From assembly GCF_019050325.1 (NCBI RefSeq), contig NZ_VOMB01000012.1, positions 1 to 64,000 on the forward strand: DNA of 64,000 nt, given 5' to 3'. The notes under the pieces are model-generated. The model made no database searches. It was not told the origin of the DNA and saw only the letters and a program-made list of their open reading frames with translations. Each line of letters begins with the position of its first letter. Position 1 is the first letter of the stretch. Made by a program: the position numbers and the translations under genes. This DNA comes from [Mycobacterium] fortunisiensis. GTDB lineage: Bacteria; Actinomycetota; Actinomycetes; Mycobacteriales; Mycobacteriaceae. This document shows positions 1 through 11,095 of this stretch, piece after piece.

Positions 1-71
1 CCGATACCGGAGGCCCTCACCTGTTCACCGGCGCCACGCCGTTCACAACCTCCCCGAGAGTTACAGCTAGC

Positions 72-695
72 TCACCCGAGTTTGAGGGCCGCGGCGACGA
101 TCGGTTTCGCCCAGTCCGGAGTGGCCGACAGATCGGCCGGGCCGACGATCTCGCCGCCGGCCACATGCAGAACCAGCACCGGTAGCGGGGCGCGCGCACC
201 GGCCGGATCGGCGTCGGCAGAGTTGTCGTAGACCCGCAGTTCGGTGAGCACCGGCAGCAATTCAACCAGGTTCTGCCGGCTGTGCCGCCATCGGCGCCGG
301 ATCGAGGATTCCGGGATGTCGTGGCCGCCGGCGCTGACCCGGTGTCGGACGCGTTCGATGTGCAGTTCGGGGGAGGCCAGCCCGACGAACCAGATGCGAA
401 CCTCGAAGCCGGCGCTCGCGGCTAGGGTCAGCAATCGGGGGATGGTGGCGCCGCCGAGCGTGGATTCGATGGCCAGGTCCAGCTTTTCGGCGATGGCGCG
501 TTCCAGTAGCCGTTTGCCCTGATGCCAGGCCAGGCTGTTGGCCCGGGTCTGGTCCAGCCCGGGATTGGCGGCCAGCAACGCGCGGGCGGCCTCGTCGGGA
601 TTGAAGTAGTCGCCGCCGAAGGATCGGATGGCGGCACCGCCGAGGCTGCTCTTGCCTGCGCCGTTGACGCCGGCGAGGACGTAGATGCCGGGCAC
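72..695 (-). CDS. Zeta-toxin-like P-loop kinase
   Basis: A 207-residue P-loop protein with a Walker A motif GVNGAGKS at residues 9-16, in the style of zeta toxins and related small kinases. Zeta toxins phosphorylate UDP-GlcNAc and so block wall precursor synthesis; whether this protein uses that substrate is inference. Its ATG lies 9 bases after the stop of a Phd/YefM-like antitoxin gene on the same strand, which supports a toxin-antitoxin operon with the antitoxin first. The length is shorter than classical streptococcal zeta (about 280 residues) but usual for chromosomal zeta-like proteins. It could instead be a metabolic kinase; the antitoxin neighbour argues against that. Confidence 0.75.
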   Translation of the reverse strand: MPGIYVLAGVNGAGKSSLGGAAIRSFGGDYFNPDEAARALLAANPGLDQTRANSLAWHQGKRLLERAIAEKLDLAIESTLGGATIPRLLTLAASAGFEVRIWFVGLASPELHIERVRHRVSAGGHDIPESSIRRRWRHSRQNLVELLPVLTELRVYDNSADADPAGARAPLPVLVLHVAGGEIVGPADLSATPDWAKPIVAAALKLG

Positions 696-704
696 CTGCC
701 GGGA

Positions 705-1049
705 TCAGCCCCGTTGTGCGGCGGCTGCCGCGGCGGCCAGCTGTTCGGGGGTGGCATCGAACGCCGCCGCCATCGCCGCCTTGGATTCGGGCGTCTGCAT
801 GCGTTCCAGCAGGGTGTCGAACTCCCCGGTCAGCTCGTCGAGGGCGGGGGCCGCGGCGCGGGTGAGCGCCTCGAACTCGGCGTAGGACACCAACACCGCC
901 TTGGGGGCATTGTGTTTGGTGATGGTGACGGCGCCGCCGAGCGCGGCTTGCTCGACGATCGCGGCGAATTCGTTCTTGAACCGCGTCGCCGCCACGGTCG
1001 GCACGTCGACCAGCTCGCCGGCGCGGTTGCGGAACGTCAGGGTAGCCAT
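705..1049 (-). CDS. Phd/YefM-type antitoxin
   Basis: A 114-residue protein. Residues about 18-62 look like a Phd/YefM DNA-binding fold: an ATRFKNEF helix, then ITKHNAPKAVLVSYAEFEAL. The Ala-rich C-terminal half (from about residue 65) would wrap the partner toxin. It is the first gene of a two-gene operon with the zeta-like kinase. Phd-type antitoxins repress their own promoter, and a GCCATTTT direct repeat lies just upstream of the ATG. The pairing of a Phd antitoxin with a zeta-like toxin differs from the classical epsilon-zeta arrangement. Confidence 0.75.
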   Translation of the reverse strand: MATLTFRNRAGELVDVPTVAATRFKNEFAAIVEQAALGGAVTITKHNAPKAVLVSYAEFEALTRAAAPALDELTGEFDTLLERMQTPESKAAMAAAFDATPEQLAAAAAAAQRG

Positions 1050-1052
1050 ATG

Positions 1053-1069
1053 GCCATTTTAGCCATTTT
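1053..1069 (-). promoter_or_regulatory. Direct repeat upstream of the antitoxin, candidate autoregulatory site
   Basis: The octamer GCCATTTT (plus-strand reading) occurs at 1053-1060 and again at 1062-1069, directly upstream of the antitoxin ATG (1049). Phd-family antitoxins bind short repeats at this position, so this is a plausible operator; binding is inferred. Confidence 0.4.
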
Positions 1070-1112
1070 GACTATTTCGACCAGAGCCGCCGCCGATTTA
1101 TGCCCGAAAGGC

Positions 1113-1135
1113 AATATTGCCCAATGGGCAATATT
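1113..1135. promoter_or_regulatory. Perfect palindromic TetR operator
   Basis: Arms AATATTGCCCA (1113-1123) and TGGGCAATATT (1125-1135) form a perfect 11-bp inverted repeat around one central base. It ends 17 bases before the TetR ATG at 1153. The size and position fit autoregulation of the TetR-monooxygenase operon. Confidence 0.75.
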
Positions 1136-1152
1136 TCCGTACCGTTGGTCGC

Positions 1153-1773
1153 ATGACCGGATTGCGGGAACGCAAGAAACTCAACACCCGGCGTGCGCTC
1201 AGCGATGCCGCACTGGCCCTGATGTTCGAGCGCGGCTTGGACGACATCACCCGCGAGGACATCGCCAACCGGGCCGGGGTGTCGCTACGCACCTTCACCA
1301 ACTACTTCGCCGGCAAGTACGACGCGCTGGCCTACCGGCAGGTCGAACGCCTGCAGCAGAGCATCGAGATGCTGCGCGGACGCCCGGCCGACGAGCCGCT
1401 GTGGACCGCGATCACCGAATCGGTGGTGGCCCCGCTGGCTGCGGACTTCGATGACGTCTACGGTGCGGAGAACGCGTTGCCGACCCGCGCCCAGTTGGTC
1501 GAGGTGCGAAAGCTGTTGATGATCCCCGAGATCCGGGACGCCTCGTTCCGGCGGCTGCACGACGAGTGGGTGACCGCCATCGCCGAGCGCACCGGCACCG
1601 ACCCGGTCCGAGACATGTATCCCCGGCTGGTGGCCGCGGTGATCGCTGCCGTCGGCGACGTGGCGATGGACGCGTACGCCGCGGCCGACCAACCGATTCC
1701 GATCATCGAAGTGATCCGTGCGGGTTTCGCGGCGGTGGCCGCGGGCCTGCCCGAGCCCGGAGGAAAGCCATGA
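1153..1773 (+). CDS. TetR family transcriptional regulator
   Basis: A 206-residue regulator with an N-terminal TetR helix-turn-helix (about residues 12-55; recognition region ITREDIANRAGVSLRTFTNYF). The rest is helical and should bind an unknown ligand. The ATG at 1153 is chosen over the in-frame ATG at 1117 because the upstream one would put the palindromic operator inside the coding region. The stop overlaps the start of the FAD monooxygenase (ATGA), so both are cotranscribed and the regulator probably controls the enzyme in response to its substrate. Confidence 0.88.
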   Translation: MTGLRERKKLNTRRALSDAALALMFERGLDDITREDIANRAGVSLRTFTNYFAGKYDALAYRQVERLQQSIEMLRGRPADEPLWTAITESVVAPLAADFDDVYGAENALPTRAQLVEVRKLLMIPEIRDASFRRLHDEWVTAIAERTGTDPVRDMYPRLVAAVIAAVGDVAMDAYAAADQPIPIIEVIRAGFAAVAAGLPEPGGKP

Positions 1774-3311
1774 ACCCGATCGACGTCGTCATCTCCGGTG
1801 CCGGCCCCAACGGGCTGTTGCTGGCCGGGGAGTTGGCGCTGGCCGGGGTGCGGCCGGTGGTGCTCGAGCGGCTGGCCGCTCCCAGCTCCGAACTCAAGGC
1901 CAACGGCATTCTCGGACAGGCCAACCGGGTACTGGACCTGCGGGGGCTCTACCAGAGGCTGAGCGGTTCGAACGAGCCTCCGCAGCAGATGGACGGCTAC
2001 ATCTTCGCGGGCCTGCAGGTGCCGTTCGCCGGCGTCGCCGACAACCCGATGTACGGCATGCTGATCCAGCAGCCCCGGGTGGTACGTGAGCTCGTGGACT
2101 GGGTTACCGCCCTGGGCGTCGAGATCCGCTGGGGCCATGAACTCCTGGACTTCGCGCAGGGATCCGGTGGGGTCACGGTCGACGTCGCCGCCCCCTCGGG
2201 CGACCATCGGCTGCACGCCACCTATCTGGTCGGCGCCGACGGCGGGCGCAGCCAGGTGCGCAAACGGGCCGGCATCGAGTTTCCCGGACTGACTGCCGAC
2301 GTCGTCGCCCGGGTGGCCCACGTCGGACTGCCCGAGGAGCTGCGCACCGGGCTGGGCAGCATCGAGGTGCCGGGTCTTGGTGAAATCCCGTTCGGGCACC
2401 ATCGTTTCGATGGGGGAGTGCTGATCTATGCCGAATTCCAGCCCGGCCGGTCCATGGTCGGCACCATCGAATACGGTGCCCTGCTGCCCGACGACGCCCC
2501 GGAACTGACCATCGACGAGTTGCGCGCCAGCGTGCACCGGGTGATCGGGACCGAGCTGCCGCTGGGGCCGCCCAATTGGCCAGGCCCGCATGCCCTGCGG
2601 CGGATCAACGGCCAGAACACCCGGCAGGCCGCACAGTACCGGGCCGGCAACGTGTTCTTGGTCGGTGATGCCGCCCACGTACATTCGGCCATGGGCGGGC
2701 CCGGCCTGAATCTGGGCCTGCAGGATGCGATGAACCTGGGCTGGAAACTGGCCGCTGCCGTGCGGGGCTGTGCACCGGTCGGCCTGCTGGACAGCTATCA
2801 CAGTGAGCGCTGGCCGGCCGGGCAGCGGGTGATGATGCACTCCATGGCCCAATCCGCGCTGATGGCCGCTGGACCCGAAGTTGGAGCGCTGCGAACACTT
2901 TTCGGTGAAATACTGGCGACACCGGACGGATCGGCGCACATCGCCGGGGTTCTCGCGGGATCCGATGTCCGCTACGAGGTGGGCGACGACCATCGGCTGT
3001 CCGGGTACTTCGTCCCCGACGTGACGCTGGACGACGGCCGCCGGGTGGCCGAGCTGCTGCGTTCGGGCCGGCCGCTGCTACTGGATCTGGCGGGCGGCAA
3101 GTATGCCGAGTCGGTGCGCGGCGGCCGCGACATCGCGATCGACATCGAGATCGCCCCAATGGCCGAGGCGCCCGCGGCGGCTCTGCTGATCCGTCCCGAC
3201 GGCTACGTCGCCTGGGCCACCGACAGCGCGGACGGTTCAGCCGCCGACGGCCTGCGTGCAACGGTGGAACGCTGGTTCGGCGGGCCGGTCGCCGAAGAAC
3301 TCAGCGCCTAG
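1770..3311 (+). CDS. FAD-dependent aromatic monooxygenase (Rox/PheA/TfdB family)
   Basis: A 513-residue class A flavoprotein monooxygenase. The N-terminal GAGPNG motif (about residues 10-15) starts a Rossmann fold for FAD. The second FAD motif, GNVFLVGDAAH, followed by GGPGLNLGLQDA, lies near residue 293. Such enzymes hydroxylate aromatic compounds with NAD(P)H and oxygen; the sequence resembles the rifampicin monooxygenase branch, but the substrate cannot be read from it. The C-terminal third (from about 400) is the thioredoxin-like extension usual in this family. It overlaps the TetR gene by 4 bases and ends at a hairpin facing the convergent methyltransferase. Confidence 0.87.
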   Translation: MNPIDVVISGAGPNGLLLAGELALAGVRPVVLERLAAPSSELKANGILGQANRVLDLRGLYQRLSGSNEPPQQMDGYIFAGLQVPFAGVADNPMYGMLIQQPRVVRELVDWVTALGVEIRWGHELLDFAQGSGGVTVDVAAPSGDHRLHATYLVGADGGRSQVRKRAGIEFPGLTADVVARVAHVGLPEELRTGLGSIEVPGLGEIPFGHHRFDGGVLIYAEFQPGRSMVGTIEYGALLPDDAPELTIDELRASVHRVIGTELPLGPPNWPGPHALRRINGQNTRQAAQYRAGNVFLVGDAAHVHSAMGGPGLNLGLQDAMNLGWKLAAAVRGCAPVGLLDSYHSERWPAGQRVMMHSMAQSALMAAGPEVGALRTLFGEILATPDGSAHIAGVLAGSDVRYEVGDDHRLSGYFVPDVTLDDGRRVAELLRSGRPLLLDLAGGKYAESVRGGRDIAIDIEIAPMAEAPAAALLIRPDGYVAWATDSADGSAADGLRATVERWFGGPVAEELSA

Positions 3312-3314
3312 CTT

Positions 3315-3347
3315 GCCGAAAGTGGGCTTTGGGTGCCACTTTTCGGC
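3315..3347. terminator. Hairpin between convergent genes
   Basis: GCCGAAAGTGG near 3315 pairs imperfectly with CCACTTTTCGGC ending at 3347. It sits between the convergent monooxygenase (stop at 3311) and methyltransferase (stop at 3377), where a bidirectional terminator is expected. No U-tract is present. Confidence 0.5.
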
Positions 3348-3376
3348 GAAAGTTGGCACACGAGCCAACGCTCGGC

Positions 3377-4105
3377 TCAGTTCAGCGTGGCCCGGATGCA
3401 CACGGTGACGTACGGCAGTGCCAGCCCCGATGAGTTGGCCAGCGCCGGATGCGTGGCCAACAGCTCGCGGACCTGCCCCAGCGTGCGGGTACGTACCTGC
3501 TCGGGTGAGGTGATGCAGTAGCTGCGGGAGGCCACCAGATCGATCAGGGCCTGGGGCGTCAGGTAACTCGTCCACTCCACCTGGCGGCGCTCGATCTCGC
3601 CGAACGGCTCGGGCAGCGTCACCTCGTTGTTGAACGGGTCGTGCTCGGGCCCGATGATGCGGCCCAGGTCCTTGACCCAGCCCGATCGTTCGTCGCGGGT
3701 GTTCCACACCAGGCCCAGTTGGCCGCCTGGCCGCAGCACCCGGCTGATTTCCTTGGCCGCCCGTTCCGGGTCGAACCAGTGCCAGGCCTGGGCCACCAGC
3801 ACTGCGTCGACACTGTTGTCGGCCAGCGGGATCTCCTCGGCGGTGCCCAGCAGCGCCGGCGTGTCGGGTAGTGAATTCGACAGCAGCTCAAGCATTTCCG
3901 GAATCGGGTCGACGGCTTTGACGTCCAGCCCACGCTCGACCAGCCGGGTGGTCAGCTTGCCGGTGCCCGCGCCCAGGTCCAGCACATCGTGGGCACCGTC
4001 GGGAAGCAGCCAGTCGATCGCCTCGGGCGGATACGACGGCCGGCCGCGTTCATAGGCCGCGGCTTCCGAGCCGAAGGACAGGGAACGCTGCTGGGGCGTG
4101 CTCAC
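3377..4105 (-). CDS. Class I SAM-dependent methyltransferase
   Basis: A 242-residue methyltransferase with SAM-binding motif DLGAGTGK (about residues 43-50), acidic motif VDP and the UbiE/Methyltransf_11-like [12 protein letters not shown] and [14 protein letters not shown] segments. The GTG start at 4105 overlaps the metX stop by 4 bases, so it is the last gene of the riboswitch-controlled metY-metX operon. A methyltransferase gene also follows this pair in M. tuberculosis (from memory, Rv3342). The methyl acceptor is unknown; its place in a methionine/SAM operon is the only functional hint. Confidence 0.85.
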   Translation of the reverse strand: MSTPQQRSLSFGSEAAAYERGRPSYPPEAIDWLLPDGAHDVLDLGAGTGKLTTRLVERGLDVKAVDPIPEMLELLSNSLPDTPALLGTAEEIPLADNSVDAVLVAQAWHWFDPERAAKEISRVLRPGGQLGLVWNTRDERSGWVKDLGRIIGPEHDPFNNEVTLPEPFGEIERRQVEWTSYLTPQALIDLVASRSYCITSPEQVRTRTLGQVRELLATHPALANSSGLALPYVTVCIRATLN

Positions 4106-5232
4106 CGTGCCGCCAGCTCCAGTGTGCGGCGGATCAATTTGCCCACCACCTCCGTCTCGACGAGGAAGCCGTCGTGCCCATAGGCCGAGTCGACGACTTC
4201 CAGGCCGTTGCAGCCGGGCAGCAGCTCGGCCAGTTCCTGTTGCAGGCGGATCGGGTAGAGCCGGTCGGAGGTGATCCCGCCGACGATGACGGGCACCGGA
4301 CAGCTGCGCAGCGCGCTGGCCACCCCGCCGCGGCCCCGGCCGACATCGTGGCTGGACAGCGCGTCCGAAAGCGCCACGTAGGTACCCGGATCGAATCGGC
4401 GGGCCAATTTGCCGCCCTGGTATTCGAGGTAGCTCTGTACGGCGTAGCGCCCGCCGTCGGTCGGGTCTTCGTCGCCCTGGGCGGTGTTGCCGAACCGTTC
4501 GTCGAGCTCTTCTTCGCCCCGGTAGGTCAGGTGCGCGAAGCGTCGCGCGATCTCCATGCCGGCCAGCGGGGCCCGGCCGGTGCCGTGGTAATCGCCGCCC
4601 TGCCAGTCCGGGTCGGCCTTGATCGCGGCCACCTGGGTGCTCTGGGTGCCGATCTGATCGGCGGTGGCCCGGGCGCCCACGGCCAGCACCAGCCCGGCGC
4701 GAACCTCGTCGGGATATCCGACGAGCCACTCCAGTGCCCGGGCTCCGCCCATCGACCCGCCGACCACCGCGGCCACCTCGGTGATCCCGAAGGCGGCCAG
4801 CGCGGCCCGGTCGGCCTCGACCTGATCGCGGATCGTGATCGCGGGAAACCGTGACCCCCAAGGCTTTCCGTCCGGTGCCGGTGAGCCCGGCCCGGTGGAG
4901 CCCTGGCAGCCGCCGAGCGCGTTCGTCGAGATCGCGCACCACCGATCGGTGTCGATCGGGGCGCCTGCGCCGGCCACTCCGTCCCACCAGCCCGCGGTCG
5001 GGTGACCGTCGCCGGCCGGTCCCGTGACATGGGAGTCACCGGTCAGGGCGTGCAGCACCATCACCACGTTGTCGCGTTCGGGTGACAGCTCGCCCCACCG
5101 TTGAACGGCGATCGACACGTCCGGCAGCACAATGCCGCTCTCCAGCGTGAGGTCACCGATGTGCACCACGCGGGTTTCGCCTTCGGCGGGCAAGGGGAGG
5201 GTGGACACGGCCGGTTCTTCGGTGATCGTCAT
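4102..5232 (-). CDS. metX: Homoserine O-acetyltransferase MetX
   Basis: Acetylates L-homoserine with acetyl-CoA, the committed step to methionine. The 376-residue alpha/beta hydrolase carries the nucleophile Ser160 in GGSMGG (158-163), with Asp323 (ITSDRLYP) and His353 (YGHDGF) completing the triad. The ATG at 5232 is chosen because upstream residues in the open frame (MLRRQRP...) lie in the spacer after metY. It is the second gene of the operon metY-metX-methyltransferase, separated from metY by about 20 bases, and should be controlled by the SAM-IV riboswitch upstream of metY. The M. tuberculosis counterpart is called metA. Confidence 0.95.
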   Translation of the reverse strand: MTITEEPAVSTLPLPAEGETRVVHIGDLTLESGIVLPDVSIAVQRWGELSPERDNVVMVLHALTGDSHVTGPAGDGHPTAGWWDGVAGAGAPIDTDRWCAISTNALGGCQGSTGPGSPAPDGKPWGSRFPAITIRDQVEADRAALAAFGITEVAAVVGGSMGGARALEWLVGYPDEVRAGLVLAVGARATADQIGTQSTQVAAIKADPDWQGGDYHGTGRAPLAGMEIARRFAHLTYRGEEELDERFGNTAQGDEDPTDGGRYAVQSYLEYQGGKLARRFDPGTYVALSDALSSHDVGRGRGGVASALRSCPVPVIVGGITSDRLYPIRLQQELAELLPGCNGLEVVDSAYGHDGFLVETEVVGKLIRRTLELAAR

Positions 5233-5251
5233 GACGGTCTTCTCTCGCCGC

Positions 5252-6583
5252 CTACACCGTGGCCGCTGTCTGCGGAGCACCGCTGAACGGCCGGGCGGCG
5301 GCGAACCCCTGCTCCAGGTCGGCCAGGATGTCGTCGATGCCCTCGATCCCGACGGCCAGCCGGACCAGGCCGGGGGTGACGCCGGTGGACAGCTGTTCTT
5401 CGGGGGACAGCTGCGCGTGCGTGGTCGACGCGGGGTGGATCACCAGGGAGCGCACATCGCCGATGTTGGCGACGTGGCTGTGCAGCGTCAAGGCGTTGAC
5501 GAAGGCCTTGCCGGCCTCCACGCCGCCGGCCAGTTCGAACGCCAGCACCGCGCCGGTGCCCTTGGGGGCGATCTTCCGGCCCAGCTCGTACCAGGGCGAG
5601 GTGGGCAGCCCGGCGTAGTTCACCGAGGTCACGCCCGGGTGCCCGGCCAGGTATTCGGCAACCTTCTGCGCGTTCTCCACGTGGCGTTCAACACGCAGCG
5701 ACAGCGTTTCCAATCCCTGGGCGATCAAAAAGGCATTGAACGGTGCGACGGCGCTCCCGAGGTCGCGCAGCAGCTGAACCCGGGCCTTGAGCGCAAAGGC
5801 GGGCGCGCCGAGTTCGGCGAAGATCACCCCGTGATAGCTGGGGTCGGGGGTGGTGAAGCCGGGGAACCGGCCGCTGGTCCAGTCGAACGTGCCGCCGTCG
5901 ACGATCGCCCCGGCGATCGCCGAACCGTGCCCGCCCAGGTACTTCGTCGCCGAGTGCACGACGATGTCGGCGCCGAGCGCGATCGGCTGGATCAGATAGG
6001 GCGTGGCGATGGTGTTGTCGACGATCAGCGGCACGCCGTTCTCGTGGGCCACCGCGGCCACACTGGGGATGTCGAGGACATCGATTTGCGGGTTGGAGAT
6101 GGACTCGGCGAAGAACGCCTTGGTGTTGGGGCGCACCGCGGCCCGCCAGCTGTCCAGGCTGTCGGGATCTTCGACGAAGCTGACCTCCAGGCCGAGCTTG
6201 GGCAGCGTGTAGTGGAACAGGTTGTAGGTGCCGCCGTACAGCCGCGGGCTGGACACGATGTGGTCGCCCGCACCGGCCAGGTTGAGGATGGCGAAGGTTT
6301 CGGCGGCCTGGCCCGAGGACAGCAGCAGCGCGGCGACACCGCCTTCGAGGGCGGCGATGCGCTGCTCGACGACATCGGTCGTGGGGTTGCCGATGCGGGT
6401 GTAGATGTTGCCGGGCTCGGCCAGGCCGAACAGGGCGGCGGCGTGATCGGTGCTGTCGAACGTGTAGGAGGTGGTCTGGTAGATCGGCAGCGCCCGGGCT
6501 TTGGTCGCGGCATCGGGCGTCTGCCCGGCATGGACCTGCTTGGTCTCGAACGACCAGGCTGCGGCGCTTTCGGGGGTTGTCAT
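5252..6583 (-). CDS. metY: O-acetylhomoserine sulfhydrylase MetY
   Basis: A 443-residue PLP enzyme of the Cys/Met metabolism family that makes homocysteine from O-acetylhomoserine and sulfide. The PLP lysine is K214 in HSATKYLGG. The segment [24 protein letters not shown] and Asp189 (VDNT) also match the family. It heads the operon with metX directly downstream, so two consecutive steps are cotranscribed. Its leader carries a SAM-IV riboswitch, so expression should fall when S-adenosylmethionine is high. The M. tuberculosis homologue is annotated metC. Confidence 0.94.
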   Translation of the reverse strand: MTTPESAAAWSFETKQVHAGQTPDAATKARALPIYQTTSYTFDSTDHAAALFGLAEPGNIYTRIGNPTTDVVEQRIAALEGGVAALLLSSGQAAETFAILNLAGAGDHIVSSPRLYGGTYNLFHYTLPKLGLEVSFVEDPDSLDSWRAAVRPNTKAFFAESISNPQIDVLDIPSVAAVAHENGVPLIVDNTIATPYLIQPIALGADIVVHSATKYLGGHGSAIAGAIVDGGTFDWTSGRFPGFTTPDPSYHGVIFAELGAPAFALKARVQLLRDLGSAVAPFNAFLIAQGLETLSLRVERHVENAQKVAEYLAGHPGVTSVNYAGLPTSPWYELGRKIAPKGTGAVLAFELAGGVEAGKAFVNALTLHSHVANIGDVRSLVIHPASTTHAQLSPEEQLSTGVTPGLVRLAVGIEGIDDILADLEQGFAAARPFSGAPQTAATV

Positions 6584-6769
6584 GGCTGGGTGTCTCCTCC
6601 GGGTGAGGGGATGAGGAAGGTAGGTGTGCGGTCGGCTACCGGGCGTCGGGCCTGCCGTCGATGACGGCGAGCGGACACTTTGGGGTCACGGACACATACA
6701 CATGGCTGGCCTCCATCAGGTTTCCCTGTCTGTCTGGGGGCCCGTACCTTCGGACCCGCGCTTGCCTTG

Positions 6770-6890
6770 TAGCCGGCCGGAATTTCTCCGTCGACTACTC
6801 AACCTGGTCATCACCCGGGGCACCCCACCGCGGTTGGAGGGTTGCCGGCCAGCAAGCCGGGGCTTGACGCTGGCACTCATGACCGGCCTG
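6770..6890 (-). ncRNA. SAM-IV riboswitch in the metY leader
   Basis: Read on the minus strand, the core (6884 down to 6806) starts GGTCATGAGTGCCAGCG, continues through AAGCCCCGGCTTGCTGG and CGGCAACCCTCCAACCGCGG, and closes with GGGTGATGACC, which pairs with the opening GGTCATGA. These blocks match the actinobacterial SAM-IV aptamer as I know it. The 3' part toward 6770 would carry the extra SAM-IV pseudoknot; that boundary is approximate. It lies about 190 bases upstream of metY in the same direction, the expected context for SAM-controlled repression of methionine synthesis. Confidence 0.88.
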
Positions 6891-6969
6891 CAGCTTATCG
6901 CAACGCGCTGAGCCGGTGCCAGTCGGTTGGTTCGGAGTGGGGTGGCAGGGTGTCTCGCCGGGCACCAAA

Positions 6970-6985
6970 GTTACTGGTCAGTAAC
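6970..6985. promoter_or_regulatory. Palindrome upstream of icd2
   Basis: GTTACTG-gt-CAGTAAC is a perfect 7-bp inverted repeat with a 2-bp centre, 124 bases upstream of the icd2 ATG and outside the riboswitch. It looks like the operator of a dimeric regulator. The regulator is unknown. The rest of 6891-7108 holds no gene I can support. Confidence 0.45.
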
Positions 6986-7108
6986 GAAAGCTGCCCCGTC
7001 GCGGCGGTTCGTGCCCTTGTAGTCTGGCCCGCGATACGACAGCAGCGAATAACCACGGGTGAGGGCGAGTGATCCTCGTCGACCCGAACTGACGCCGGGA
7101 GAGCAACC

Positions 7109-9364
<2,256 letters not shown>

Positions 9365-9375
9365 GTTCGCGGTCG

Positions 9376-9402
9376 CCCGCGCGGCTCAACCGGTCGCGCG
9401 GG
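9376..9402. terminator. GC-rich hairpin between icd2 and the hydrolase
   Basis: CCCGCGCG (9376-9383) and CGCGCGGG (9395-9402) form a perfect 8-bp inverted repeat with an 11-base loop between the convergent icd2 and hydrolase genes. It overlaps the last codons of the hydrolase. A bidirectional terminator is the likely role. Confidence 0.5.
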
Positions 9403-10225
9403 CCGGGCCGACGTGCCGGTCCACGAACTCGGCGATCAACCCGGTGATGGTGTCGGGGGCCTCGAACATCGGGACGTGGCCGACGCCCTTGAGCGTGGTG
9501 ACCACCGCGTCCGGCGCCAGGCTCTTGGTGAAGTGCCGGGTGAACCGGGGCGCCGGCAGCACGCGGTCCTTCTCGCAGATGACGAGCTGGGTCGGGGTGT
9601 GGGAGTCGGCGATCTCCATCAGGCCCGCGGTGGTCAGGGCCTTGACCATGAGTTTGAAGTACGCCGGGCAGTGGGCCAGGTCGTCGATCAGGTCACGGCG
9701 GTCGCTGTCGTTGAGCACGTCGGGCGTCGAGCTGACGGCGAGGTAGGAAATCTGTTTGGTCAGTGGCAGTTTCAGCAGCTGCCGACGCAACACCGCGGTG
9801 GTCAGCACTACCGGCAGGGCGGCCATGAATTTGGCGATGATCTCGTACTTCGCCAGCGTGTGCATCGACCAGCCGCCCGCGGGAGCGATGCCGGTCAGCG
9901 TGCGGGCCCGGCCACGGCGCTCCAGTTCGAAGGCCACCCAACCGCCGAGGGAGTTGCCGACGATGTGGGCGGTGGTCCAGCCGAGCTCGTCGAGCCGGCG
10001 TTCCACGTCGTCGGCCAATGCGGCGACATCGAGGAGCAGCGGTGCATGCGCGCCGCCGTGGTGCCCGGCCATGGTCGGGGCGAACACCTCGTAGCGGCCG
10101 GTCTGGGCCAGCTGGGGCGCGACGTACTTCCACACGCTCTGGGACAGCAGGAAGGGGTGTAGCAGCAGGATCGGTTCGCCCGATCCGAGGTGGATGGGTG
10201 CACGTTCAGCCATGCCGCCAGACAT
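9386..10225 (-). CDS. Alpha/beta fold hydrolase
   Basis: A 279-residue alpha/beta hydrolase. An oxyanion region, GSGEPILLLHPFLLS, lies near residues 14-28; the nucleophile elbow GNSLGG lies near residue 90; the C-terminal GVGHVPMFEAP supplies the catalytic His. The acid is probably the Asp in ICEKDRVLP. The ATG at 10225 follows GGAGG by 10 bases; a second ATG at 10213 is possible. It is convergent with icd2 and divergent from xthA. The substrate is unknown. Confidence 0.82.
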   Translation of the reverse strand: MSGGMAERAPIHLGSGEPILLLHPFLLSQSVWKYVAPQLAQTGRYEVFAPTMAGHHGGAHAPLLLDVAALADDVERRLDELGWTTAHIVGNSLGGWVAFELERRGRARTLTGIAPAGGWSMHTLAKYEIIAKFMAALPVVLTTAVLRRQLLKLPLTKQISYLAVSSTPDVLNDSDRRDLIDDLAHCPAYFKLMVKALTTAGLMEIADSHTPTQLVICEKDRVLPAPRFTRHFTKSLAPDAVVTTLKGVGHVPMFEAPDTITGLIAEFVDRHVGPARATG

Positions 10226-10272
10226 TAAGGTGATACCTCCGGTACCGCAAGGGGGCTGTCCGGGCGGGTCGG

Positions 10273-10278
10273 TAGGGT
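10273..10278 (+). promoter_or_regulatory. -10 hexamer placing xthA nearly leaderless
   Basis: TAGGGT fits the mycobacterial TANNNT -10 element. Transcription starting 7 bases past its last T falls at 10285, one base before the xthA GTG. Confidence 0.45.
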
Positions 10279-10285
10279 CTGGGCC

Positions 10286-11095
10286 GTGGCACCCCCTGGA
10301 CCTTTGACCGTCAGCACCATCAACGTCAACGGTATCCGCGCAGCCGTCAAGCAGCGCTCCACCGACAATCTCGGTCTGTTGCCGTGGCTCAAGGAAACCG
10401 AAGCCGATGTGGTGTGTCTGCAGGAGACCCGCGCCGATGACGAGCAGCTCAACGATGCGTTGGCGCCTGCGCTGGCCGACGGCTGGAACCTGGCCTCGGC
10501 GGTTCCACATGTCAAGGGCCGCAACGGCGTTGCCGTGTTGTCGCGACACCCCATCGACGCGGCCCGGCTCCTGGTCTCCGACGAGTTCGAGACACACGGG
10601 CGTTATCTCGAGGTGGATACCGCCGGGGTGACGGTGGCCAGCGTGTACGTGCCCACCGGTGAGGCCGAGACGGACCGTCAGCTGGAAAAGGAACGGTTCA
10701 TGGCGGTGCTCGCGGCCCGGATGGGCGAGCTACGTGACCGTGCCGCCGTGCTGTGCGGGGACTGGAACATCGCCCACACCGAGAACGACATCAAGAACTG
10801 GAAGGGCAACCTCAAGAAGTCCGGGTTCCTGCCCAGTGAGCGCGCCTGGCTGACCGAGTTGCTGGGGACCGGCTGGGTGGACGTGGTGCGGGTGCTGCAT
10901 CCCGATGTGGCCGGGCCGTACAGCTGGTGGTCGTGGCGGGGTAAGGCGTTCGACAACGACGCCGGCTGGCGCATCGACTATCACCTGGCCAGCCCGAGGC
11001 TGGCGGGGCGGGCAGTGTCCACACGCGTCGACCGGGCCGAGCTGTACGCGTTGCGCTGGTCGGACCATTCACCGGTGACGGTCTGTTACGGCTGA
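10286..11095 (+). CDS. xthA: Exodeoxyribonuclease III
   Basis: An AP endonuclease/3'-5' exonuclease of the exonuclease III family, acting in base excision repair. The 269-residue protein shows the family metal and catalytic motifs in order: NVNGIRA (metal Asn), LQETRADD (metal Glu), GDWNIAHTENDIKNWKG (catalytic Asp and Asn), RIDYHLA and the C-terminal SDHSPVTV with the catalytic His. The start is GTG at 10286, just after a TAGGGT -10 element. It is divergent from the hydrolase. Confidence 0.93.
   Translation: MAPPGPLTVSTINVNGIRAAVKQRSTDNLGLLPWLKETEADVVCLQETRADDEQLNDALAPALADGWNLASAVPHVKGRNGVAVLSRHPIDAARLLVSDEFETHGRYLEVDTAGVTVASVYVPTGEAETDRQLEKERFMAVLAARMGELRDRAAVLCGDWNIAHTENDIKNWKGNLKKSGFLPSERAWLTELLGTGWVDVVRVLHPDVAGPYSWWSWRGKAFDNDAGWRIDYHLASPRLAGRAVSTRVDRAELYALRWSDHSPVTVCYG

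Noticed and set aside
1..71. Possible RNA gene or 5' part of a gene at the left edge
   Set aside because: Too short to identify; no tRNA-like stem set or coding frame could be supported.
5132..6664. A 510-codon plus-strand frame opposite metY
   Set aside because: Shadow of metY; the riboswitch and the PLP enzyme motifs fix the minus strand as coding.
6624..6911. A 95-codon plus-strand ORF
   Set aside because: Lies antisense to the SAM-IV riboswitch and has no family or ribosome site.
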